A stretch of 14,646 bases of DNA, taken from positions 1-14,646 of the forward strand of contig JACKBK010000056.1 in NCBI GenBank assembly GCA_020634555.1, in the 5' to 3' direction. The notes under the pieces are model-generated. The model did not search any database. It had not been told where the DNA came from and saw only the letters and a program-made list of their open reading frames with translations. The stretch is from Caldilineae bacterium (GTDB lineage: Bacteria; Chloroflexota; Anaerolineae; JAAEKA01). A program made the position numbers and the translations under genes. Positions 7,101 through 12,395 of this stretch are shown piece after piece. Numbering within the stretch: the first letter of the stretch is position 1; every line of letters begins with the position of its first letter.

Positions 7101-9044
7101 GTGAATCTTGTTACCCTTCAAAACGTACGCAAACAATATAGCGAGCGCTTGCTGCTGGACGATGTCGGGCTGCTGATCAACCGTGGCGACCGCATCGGAC
7201 TGATCGGTGTCAACGGCAGTGGCAAGACGACTCTGCTGCGCATCATTGCCGGCCTGGAAACGCCCGACCACGGCAAGGTGACCATCTGGGGCGGTGTGCG
7301 AGTGCGTTACCTGGCGCAGGAACCTGCGCTGGATGAACGTCTGTCCGTGCTGGACACTCTGTTTCAGAGCAACGCGCCGCAGATGCGGCTGCTGCGCGAC
7401 TACGAAGCAGCTATGCTGGCGCTGCAACGCCAGCCTGCCGACCCGGCTGTGCAGGGGCGTTTTGCCACGATGACGGAGACCATGGACCGCGAGGGAGGCT
7501 GGACTGCCGAGGCCGATGCGAAGGCGGTTCTGTCCCGTCTGGGGATTTCCGACTTTGATGCGCTCGTTGTCACCCTCAGCGGCGGGCAGCGCAAACGGGT
7601 CGCGCTGGCGCGTGCGCTGCTGGACCCCGGCGATCTTCTGATCCTCGATGAGCCGACCAACCACATCGACGCCGACGCGGTGGACTGGCTGGAAGGCTAC
7701 CTGTTGGACCTGCCCGCGGCGCTGCTGATGGTCACCCACGACCGCTACTTTCTTGACCGGGTGGTGAACCGTATTGTTGAGCTGGATCGCCGCCAACTGG
7801 TCAGCTACACCGGCAATTACACCCGTTACCTGGAACAGTCAGCTGTGCGTCATGAGCGCCTGGCGGAGATGGAGGAGGATCGCCGCCGGTTGCTGCGCCG
7901 CGAGCTGGAGTGGCTGCATCGCAGCCCGTCGGCCCGCGCCACCAAACAAAAAGCGCGCAAGCAGCGCGTGGACGAGTTGCTGACCATCAGCTACGATAGC
8001 CGGCAGGACAAGGTTGCCATGACGCTGGCCAGCCGCCGGTTGGGCAAGAAGGTGCTGACGGCGCGCGGCCTTGCCAAGGCGTACGACGGCAAGCCGGTCT
8101 TCGCGGACGTCGATTTTGAGTTGGCGCCGGGTGACCGGGTCGGCATTATCGGCCCGAACGGCGCGGGCAAGAGCACCTTCCTGGACATTTTGGCCGGCAA
8201 GCTGCTGCCTGACGCCGGTTCAGCGGAGTGGGGCGAAACTGTGCATATTGGCTATTACGACCAGCGCAACGTCGAACTGGATGAATCGCAGCGGGTGATC
8301 GACTTCATCAAAGGCGAGGCTGAGCTGATTCGCGTTCAGGAGCGCAACACACCAGCCTGGAACCGAACCGCGGCCGACATCCAGTTGATCGACGCGGCAC
8401 AGATGCTGGAGTGGTTCCTCTTTCCGCGGCCGCAGCAATACGCGTCCATTGCCGCGTTGAGCGGTGGCGAGCGTCGCAGACTCTACCTGCTGCGCACCTT
8501 GATCCACCAGCCCAACGTACTGCTGCTCGATGAGCCGACCAACGATCTGGACATCCAGACTCTGGCGGTGTTGGAGGAGTTCATCGACCACTTCGCCGGC
8601 TGCCTGGTGGTGGCCAGCCACGACCGCTATTTCCTGGATCGCGCGGTAGATTATCTGGTCAGCTTCGAGAATGGCCAGGTCACTGGACGCTACCCGACGC
8701 CGTTTAGCGTTTATCGGCGGTTGCGGGAGGAAGAAGAGCAAGAAGAGAGGGAGGAAGGAAAAACGGGGAAGGGACGGAAAGAAGGGAAAACGGATAGTGC
8801 CAACAACCGGTCAAGGGATGATGGCTTGAGGCAAACGCGGCGATTGACCTGGAAAGAACAGCGCGAGCTGGAGGGGCTGGAGGCGCGCATCGAGGGGTTG
8901 GAGGCGCGGCGGGCGGCGTTGCAAGCTGAGGTCAACGCCAGCGGTGATGACTACCTGCGTTTGCAGGAACTGGCTGGGCAGCTTGAGGCGCTGGAAGCAG
9001 AACTGGACGAAGCGATGATGCGCTGGCTGGAGCTGGCTGACTAA
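7101..9044 (+). CDS. uup: ABC-F family ATPase, Uup type
   Basis: 647 residues from GTG 7101. Two ABC cassettes lie in tandem with no membrane segments. Cassette 1 has Walker A GVNGSGKT (36-43), signature LSGGQ (159-163), Walker B LLILDEPTNHID (179-190) and switch His213. The inter-domain linker carries the ABC-F tRNA-interaction motif (RELEWLHRSPSARATKQKAR, about 267-286). Cassette 2 has GPNGAGKST (351-359), LSGGE (453-457), LLLDEPTNDLD (474-484) and His508. The Uup-type C-terminal coiled-coil extension starts at RRLTWKEQRELEGLEARI (about 580) and continues to the end, which separates it from EttA. ABC-F proteins enter the ribosomal E site and rescue or adjust stalled complexes. A purine-only low-complexity linker (about 542-568) joins cassette 2 to the coiled coil. 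The gene is divergent from ychF, another ribosome-binding NTPase. Confidence 0.93.
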   Translation: MNLVTLQNVRKQYSERLLLDDVGLLINRGDRIGLIGVNGSGKTTLLRIIAGLETPDHGKVTIWGGVRVRYLAQEPALDERLSVLDTLFQSNAPQMRLLRDYEAAMLALQRQPADPAVQGRFATMTETMDREGGWTAEADAKAVLSRLGISDFDALVVTLSGGQRKRVALARALLDPGDLLILDEPTNHIDADAVDWLEGYLLDLPAALLMVTHDRYFLDRVVNRIVELDRRQLVSYTGNYTRYLEQSAVRHERLAEMEEDRRRLLRRELEWLHRSPSARATKQKARKQRVDELLTISYDSRQDKVAMTLASRRLGKKVLTARGLAKAYDGKPVFADVDFELAPGDRVGIIGPNGAGKSTFLDILAGKLLPDAGSAEWGETVHIGYYDQRNVELDESQRVIDFIKGEAELIRVQERNTPAWNRTAADIQLIDAAQMLEWFLFPRPQQYASIAALSGGERRRLYLLRTLIHQPNVLLLDEPTNDLDIQTLAVLEEFIDHFAGCLVVASHDRYFLDRAVDYLVSFENGQVTGRYPTPFSVYRRLREEEEQEEREEGKTGKGRKEGKTDSANNRSRDDGLRQTRRLTWKEQRELEGLEARIEGLEARRAALQAEVNASGDDYLRLQELAGQLEALEAELDEAMMRWLELAD

Positions 9045-9089
9045 TAGGTTTAGTTGCACTACCAGTTTTACGTGCTCTAATGAGCTGCA

Positions 9090-9350
9090 CTATGGGTTCT
9101 TCAGCGTTGGGTCGTGGTGGCCAACGTTGCGCAATATGATGGTGTTGTCTTCGATCTCGAACGTTACGCGAATGTCGCGACTGGCGCGCAGTTCCCAGAT
9201 CTTGGCGGTTCCCTGAACCCGCTTGACGCGCAATGCTGGATAGGTGCGATCAGCTAGCAAACGGACCAGCGCCTGTTTGACGCGTTCTTGCTCTTGATTT
9301 TCCAGTTTGCGATAGGCGCGCTTGAAGCGCTCAGTGCGGATAAGTCGCAC
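9090..9350 (-). CDS. RelE/ParE-superfamily toxin of a type II toxin-antitoxin pair
   Basis: 86 residues from GTG 9350, one base after the antitoxin stop. AGAGG lies six bases upstream, inside the antitoxin's last codons, so translation is likely coupled. The short basic protein has the RelE fold pattern: an N-terminal strand and helix (RFKRAYRKLENQEQERVKQAL), then the strand region RVKRVQGTAKIWELRASRD and the C-terminal strands IRVTFEIED and IILRNVGHHD. RelE-type toxins mostly cleave ribosome-bound mRNA; ParE relatives hit gyrase. The sequence is nearer the RelE/YafQ-like side because of the WELR-SRDIRV-F arrangement and terminal His pair, but the target is not proven. It converges on uup with 45 bp between stops. 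Confidence 0.85.
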   Translation of the reverse strand: MRLIRTERFKRAYRKLENQEQERVKQALVRLLADRTYPALRVKRVQGTAKIWELRASRDIRVTFEIEDNTIILRNVGHHDPTLKNP

Positions 9351-9351
9351 A

Positions 9352-9633
9352 TCAGTCCTCTTGGTCCAAATCGTTAAACAGTTCGTCTAGTGTCTCAAAC
9401 TGTTTGACCTGTCCTCTATGTATATCTTCGTCAGCTTCCCTCTCACTATCCTGCCATGCGGCTGACCAGAAATATGCCTGGCTCTTGTCGATCACTTGCT
9501 TTGGCGAAAGTACCAGCCTTTCCCCAACCAATGTGACCTCCAAATAGTCACCGATTTCGATGTTAGCTGCTTGGCGGAGAGCCGCCGGCAAGGTCACCTG
9601 TCCACCTCGTGATACTTTTACCAGTTGTTCCAC
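9352..9633 (-). CDS. AbrB/MazE-like (SpoVT-AbrB) antitoxin
   Basis: 93 residues from GTG 9633. This start is chosen because AGGAG lies six bases upstream and the predicted promoter -10 overlaps the earlier ATG at 9669, which would therefore be untranscribed. It also puts the swapped-hairpin DNA-binding motif VKVSRGGQVTLPAALR at residues 5-20, where the family has it. The C-terminal half (about 45-93) is acidic, with SQAYFWSAAW, EADEDI and ETLDELFNDLDQED; it is the expected toxin-binding tail. It should neutralise the downstream RelE-type toxin and repress its own operon. AbrB-type antitoxins paired with RelE-type toxins are a mixed but known combination. Confidence 0.85.
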   Translation of the reverse strand: MEQLVKVSRGGQVTLPAALRQAANIEIGDYLEVTLVGERLVLSPKQVIDKSQAYFWSAAWQDSEREADEDIHRGQVKQFETLDELFNDLDQED

Positions 9634-9662
9634 AGCATGCTCCTGAAAAAGAAAATTACGTG

Positions 9663-9679
9663 ATTCCATTTTACGGAAT
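9663..9679. promoter_or_regulatory. Inverted repeat over the toxin-antitoxin -10 (likely operator)
   Basis: ATTCC (9663-9667) and GGAAT (9675-9679) are separated by seven bases that contain most of the -10 hexamer. An antitoxin bound here would block the promoter, the usual type II autoregulation. Arms of only five bases make this tentative. Confidence 0.45.
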
Positions 9680-9696
9680 TTAGTTCTGAAACGCAA
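9668..9696 (-). promoter_or_regulatory. Promoter of the toxin-antitoxin operon
   Basis: On the minus strand, TTGCGT (9696-9691), a 17-nt spacer and TAAAAT (9673-9668) predict a start near 9661. That leaves a leader of about 28 nt before GTG 9633 and its AGGAG. The -10 is a 5/6 match and the -35 matches only TTG. Confidence 0.5.
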
Positions 9697-9743
9697 ACCT
9701 TGATTTCAGTTAATGCAGGTTCCCGGTCGCGTTCATGACTGCT

Positions 9744-9772
9744 TTGACGTTCGACGCGTATTGTGTCATAAT
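9744..9772 (+). promoter_or_regulatory. Promoter of the padR-modAB operon
   Basis: TTGACG (9744-9749, 5/6), a 17-nt spacer and CATAAT (9767-9772, 5/6) predict a start near 9779, about 38 nt before the PadR ATG. It is the best-matching plus-strand promoter in the window, and the only one seen ahead of padR, modA and modB. Confidence 0.65.
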
Positions 9773-9780
9773 ATTGTTGT

Positions 9781-9797
9781 TACTCAAACTTTGAGTA
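9781..9797. promoter_or_regulatory. 17-bp perfect palindrome at the padR start site (likely PadR operator)
   Basis: TACTCAAACTTTGAGTA has 8-bp arms that are exact complements around a single central C. It lies directly at and after the predicted transcription start and 20 bases before the PadR ATG. That is where a dimeric winged-helix repressor would block initiation or early elongation. PadR regulators usually autoregulate from such dyads; that this PadR binds here is inference. Confidence 0.6.
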
Positions 9798-9816
9798 TCC
9801 ACGTTTTGGACATTTT

Positions 9817-10386
9817 ATGAGCCGCAGTTCCCGTTCGCCGCTTTCCTATGAATATGCGTTGCTGGGCTTTCTCAGTAACCGGCCTATGCACGCGTACGAG
9901 ATTCATCGGCGGCTGCGCAAGGCCAGCGGGCTGCGGCTGATCTGGACAGTCAAGCAGGGACAGCTCTACGCGCTGCTTGCCCGGCTGGAGGAGGAGGGCT
10001 ACATCGCCAGTGCGATGGAGCCACAGGATGGCCGGCCGCCGCGCAAGATGCTCAGCTTGACCGCCGAGGGCGAGGCTGCGTTTCAGCGTTGGATGGTGGA
10101 GCCGGTTCGCCGACCGCGGCAGTTTCGCCAGGAGTTCCTGGCCAAGCTGTTCTTTGCCAACAACAACGGACCGGAAACGCTGGGCGCGCTCCTGGTTGCC
10201 CAGCGTGACGCCAGCCGAGCGCTGCTGGCTGACTTGCAGCGCCAGATCGATGCCGTGCCGCACGACCGGCTATACGAACAACTGGTTTACCGGTTGCGAG
10301 TTGTGCAGACCGAGGCGCACTTGCGGTGGTTGGAGGAATGCGAAGAGGCGATGCTGGTGATCAGTGCTGCCGCGGCGAGCACTTGA
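9817..10386 (+). CDS. PadR-family transcriptional regulator
   Basis: 189 residues from ATG 9817, with a weak TGGA six bases before it. The N-terminal winged helix (about 10-90) has the PadR landmarks: LSYEYALLGFL, MHAYEIHRRL, GQLYALLARLEEEGYI (48-63) and the wing GRPPRKMLSLTAEGE (72-86). The C-terminal part (about 95-182) is helical and matches the Vir_act_alpha_C dimerisation domain of the longer PadR subfamily. The stop codon overlaps the modA start (TGATG), so regulator and transporter are translated from one message. The natural reading is a local sensor for the modAB operon, in place of the ModE protein usual in proteobacteria. The effector is unknown; PadR members bind phenolics, drugs or other small ligands, and oxyanion sensing is not established for the family. 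Confidence 0.92.
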   Translation: MSRSSRSPLSYEYALLGFLSNRPMHAYEIHRRLRKASGLRLIWTVKQGQLYALLARLEEEGYIASAMEPQDGRPPRKMLSLTAEGEAAFQRWMVEPVRRPRQFRQEFLAKLFFANNNGPETLGALLVAQRDASRALLADLQRQIDAVPHDRLYEQLVYRLRVVQTEAHLRWLEECEEAMLVISAAAAST

Positions 10387-11198
10387 TGGAAACACTGAAA
10401 CACTGGAGTCTGCTGGCGCTGGCGTTGTTGCTGACCGGGTGTTCTCTACCCGGCCCGGCAGCCAAAGGCGCTGCGGCAGACAGGCTGATTGTCTTTGCTG
10501 CTGCCTCGCTCACCGATCCGTTCCAGGAATTGGCAGCACAGTTCGAGGCCGCAAATTCGGGTGTCGATGTGGTCTTCAATTTTGCCGGATCGCAGCAATT
10601 GGCTCAACAGCTTGCGCAAGGCGCCGCGGTCGATCTGTTTGCCTCGGCCAACGACTACCAAATGGGTGCGGCAATCGACGCCGGGCGTGTAATCAGCGGA
10701 ACGCAGCGCGTCTTTGCCGGCAACAAGTTAGTTGTCATCACCCCGGTTGGCAGTCCGACATCCCTAAATACCTTGCAGGATCTGGCGACGCCGGGCGTCA
10801 AAATTGTCCTGGCAGCCAGAAACGTCCCGGTCGGTGACTACGCGCTGATGTTCCTGAAGAAGGCAGCAACATCGTCCCAGTTTGGGGCTGGCTATGACCA
10901 GGCGGTGCTGGCCAATGTTGTGTCGTACGAGGAGAACGTCAAGGCGGTGCTGAGCAAGGTGGTGCTGGGTGAGGCAGATGCAGGTGTGGTCTACTCGTCA
11001 GATGTTCCACCCGCCCTGCTGGACAAAGTGCAGCGCATTGAGATCCCTGAGAGGTTAAATGCGCTGGCTACCTATCCCATCGCCATCGTTGCTGACGCAC
11101 CCAACTCCGCGCTGGCGCAACGGTTTTTGAAATTCGTTCTCTCCCCTGAAGGTCAGGCGGTGCTGGCTCACTATGGCTTGATCCCTGTGAGAGAGTAA
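10386..11198 (+). CDS. modA: Molybdate (or tungstate) ABC transporter substrate-binding lipoprotein
   Basis: 270 residues from ATG 10386, whose A is the last base of the padR stop. The open frame extends 60 bases upstream inside padR, but the signal sequence fixes the start. Residues 1-18 are hydrophobic and end in the lipobox LTGC with Cys19, so the mature protein is lipid-anchored, as expected for a binding protein in a monoderm-like envelope. The mature part follows the ModA pattern: LIVFAAASLTDPFQELA (34-50), FNFAGSQQLAQQLAQGAAVD (64-83), LFASAND (84-90), and LGEADAGVVYSSDV (194-207). Ser41, Ser69 and Tyr203 sit where ModA ligands contact the oxyanion. It would capture molybdate or tungstate for ModB; the two ions cannot be told apart from sequence here. 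Confidence 0.92.
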   Translation: METLKHWSLLALALLLTGCSLPGPAAKGAAADRLIVFAAASLTDPFQELAAQFEAANSGVDVVFNFAGSQQLAQQLAQGAAVDLFASANDYQMGAAIDAGRVISGTQRVFAGNKLVVITPVGSPTSLNTLQDLATPGVKIVLAARNVPVGDYALMFLKKAATSSQFGAGYDQAVLANVVSYEENVKAVLSKVVLGEADAGVVYSSDVPPALLDKVQRIEIPERLNALATYPIAIVADAPNSALAQRFLKFVLSPEGQAVLAHYGLIPVRE

Positions 11199-11236
11199 CG
11201 GTTCAGCAGGACCGGAGACACCGGAAGGATATACCT

Positions 11237-12100
11237 ATGGTTACAACTCCAACCTCAACTTCGCCTCCGATTGCTGTCACAACAGCCCGCCTGGAACGCA
11301 GGTGGCGGCGTTCCCGCGACACGGTGATCCTGCTGGTGTTCAGCGCGCCGCTGCTGATCTTCCTCGCGCTGCCGCTGCTGGCATTGATCGTGCGGGCCGC
11401 GCCTGTTGATCTGCTGGCGAATCTGTTTGATCCCGATGTGGCGCAGGCTATCTGGTTGAGCATGGCGACCACGACGACGACGTTGCTGTTGACGCTGGTG
11501 CTGGGGACGCCGGTGGCGTTTCTGCTGGCGCGGCGGCGATTTCGTGGGCGGGCGGCGTTGGACACGTTGATCGACCTGCCGATTGTCCTGCCGCCCCTGG
11601 TGGCCGGGATAGCACTGCTGCTGGCTTTTGGCCGCCGCGGTCTGTTGGGGCAGCAGTTCAGCGTCATGGGAATCGACATTGCATTCACACGGATAGCTGT
11701 GGTTATGGCGCAGCTTTTTGTGGCCGCACCCTTCTTCGTCAAGGCAGCCACGGCGGGCTTCGCCAACGTCGATCGCGAGATCGAATATGCGGCGGCGCTG
11801 GACGGCGCCAGCAGCTTTCAGGTCTTCCGTCTGATTACCATACCGCTGAGCGGCGCCGCGTTGCTGGCGGGTGCGATCATGACCTGGGCGCGTGCGCTAG
11901 GCGAGTTCGGGGCGACCATTATCTTCGCCGGCAATTTCCCCGGTCGCACCCAGACCATGCCGTTGGCGATCTATCTGGGATTCGAGTTGGAACTGAACAG
12001 GGCGCTGACCTTGTCGGCCATTCTGCTGCTGGCGTCGTTCCTGGTGTTGTTTATCGTGAAGGTGTTGCTGCGGCAGCGGTTGCAGGTGTGGGGGCAGTGA
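11237..12100 (+). CDS. modB: Molybdate (or tungstate) ABC transporter permease
   Basis: 287 residues from ATG 11237, with AAGGA seven bases upstream and 38 bp after modA. An N-terminal cytoplasmic stretch of about 28 basic or polar residues precedes about six membrane segments (near 29-53, 74-97, 112-131, 152-175, 201-222 and 256-277). The cytoplasmic EAA loop that docks the ATPase is clear: EYAAALDGASSFQVFRLITI (183-202). GTPVAFLLARRRFRGR (90-105) and ALGEFGATIIFAGN (220-233) are typical of ModB/CysT-type permeases. The intact EAA loop means an ATPase partner is needed, yet no modC follows: the next gene is a histidine kinase on the other strand. The ATPase must be elsewhere or shared. The protein is somewhat longer than many ModB proteins because of its N-terminal tail. 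Confidence 0.92.
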   Translation: MVTTPTSTSPPIAVTTARLERRWRRSRDTVILLVFSAPLLIFLALPLLALIVRAAPVDLLANLFDPDVAQAIWLSMATTTTTLLLTLVLGTPVAFLLARRRFRGRAALDTLIDLPIVLPPLVAGIALLLAFGRRGLLGQQFSVMGIDIAFTRIAVVMAQLFVAAPFFVKAATAGFANVDREIEYAAALDGASSFQVFRLITIPLSGAALLAGAIMTWARALGEFGATIIFAGNFPGRTQTMPLAIYLGFELELNRALTLSAILLLASFLVLFIVKVLLRQRLQVWGQ

Positions 12101-12117
12101 CGACCGATTCCTGACGT

Positions 12118-12150
12118 AAAAGCAGACCCGGCAGCTAGTGCCGGGTCCGC
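12118..12150 (-). terminator. Intrinsic terminator of the candidate small RNA
   Basis: GCGGACCCGGCA (12150-12139) pairs over 12 bp, with one G-U, with UGCCGGGUCUGC (12133-12122). The loop is CUAGC, and four Ts follow at once (12121-12118). That is a textbook Rho-independent terminator on the minus strand. Read on the plus strand, the same stem lies 22 bases after the modB stop, but only GATTCTTG follows, so it is a weaker terminator for the padR-modAB operon. Confidence 0.85.
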
Positions 12151-12292
12151 TGATTCTTGAAGGTGCGACGTTCAAATCGACCAAGATATACAATACGCGG
12201 GCGGGGGAGGTACGTATGTATACCACGTGGTGAGGAAGAAACTTGATTTCGTGCCCTTCGGTGCGAACAAGCCAAACCTCGTCACTACCTTC
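12118..12292 (-). ncRNA. Candidate novel small RNA with C-rich anti-Shine-Dalgarno loop
   Basis: This minus-strand unit has its own promoter and terminator in the 295-bp gap between modB and the histidine kinase. Hairpin 1 (12285-12227) is an extended stem: GUG/CAC, a 2x2 loop, GAGG/CCUC, then CUUG-UUCG paired with CGAA-AU-CAAG. Hairpin 2 (12224-12185) has 12 pairs with one bulged U and one G-U, closing a 15-nt loop UACCUCCCCCGCCCG (12212-12198). Hairpin 3 (12178-12152) has GAUU-UGAA paired with UUCA-AG-AAUC. Hairpin 4 is the terminator. The loop contains ACCUCC, as in the 16S rRNA anti-SD tail, so base-pairing with mRNA ribosome-binding sites is a plausible mode of action. A 37-codon frame from GTG 12285 to TGA 12172 exists, but its GAAGG is only two bases from the GTG, so I favour RNA. 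I recognise no known RNA family. The rest of the gap (12331-12395) shows nothing clear. Confidence 0.6.
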
Positions 12293-12299
12293 GTATAAT

Positions 12300-12328
12300 A
12301 TTCTAGCACAGAATGCAAACCTTGACAA
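12300..12328 (-). promoter_or_regulatory. Strong sigma70-type promoter of the candidate small RNA
   Basis: On the minus strand, TTGTCA (12328-12323, 5/6), a 17-nt spacer and TAGAAT (12305-12300, 5/6) are preceded by an extended -10 TGC (12308-12306). The predicted start is 12293-12291. The unit lies downstream of the kinase stop and points toward modB, where no annotated protein gene on this strand follows. The -35 sits at the centre of the 11-bp palindrome CCTTGACAAGG (12320-12330). Confidence 0.65.
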
Positions 12329-12395
12329 GGGGTTTCTTGGTGAATTTTTTGGCGGTTTGAGATTCCGCGATATTTTGGGACTTATCCGGTTCGTT

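Noticed and set aside
9045..9089. Possible bidirectional terminator between uup and the toxin (GCTC-TAAT-GAGC)
   Set aside because: The stem is only four pairs and no T-run follows; too weak to call.
9634..9696. Longer antitoxin starts at TTG 9696 or ATG 9669
   Set aside because: The -10 overlaps 9669 and neither has a Shine-Dalgarno, whereas GTG 9633 has AGGAG six bases upstream and fits the family N-terminus.
10326..10385. Longer modA start inside padR
   Set aside because: The extension would bury the lipoprotein signal; ATG 10386 begins the signal peptide and couples to the padR stop.
12181..12224. ModE-box-like alternating TA sequence (GATATACAATACG, TATGTATACC) near modB
   Set aside because: It is downstream of the operon, not at its promoter, the half-sites are too far apart, and it is fully explained as the stem of hairpin 2.
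12118..12292. Known structural RNAs: 6S RNA (similar length), SRP RNA, or a molybdenum-cofactor riboswitch
   Set aside because: 6S needs one long closing hairpin with a central bubble, which is not seen. SRP tetraloop motifs are absent. A riboswitch would need a downstream gene on the same strand, but the unit terminates before convergent modB.
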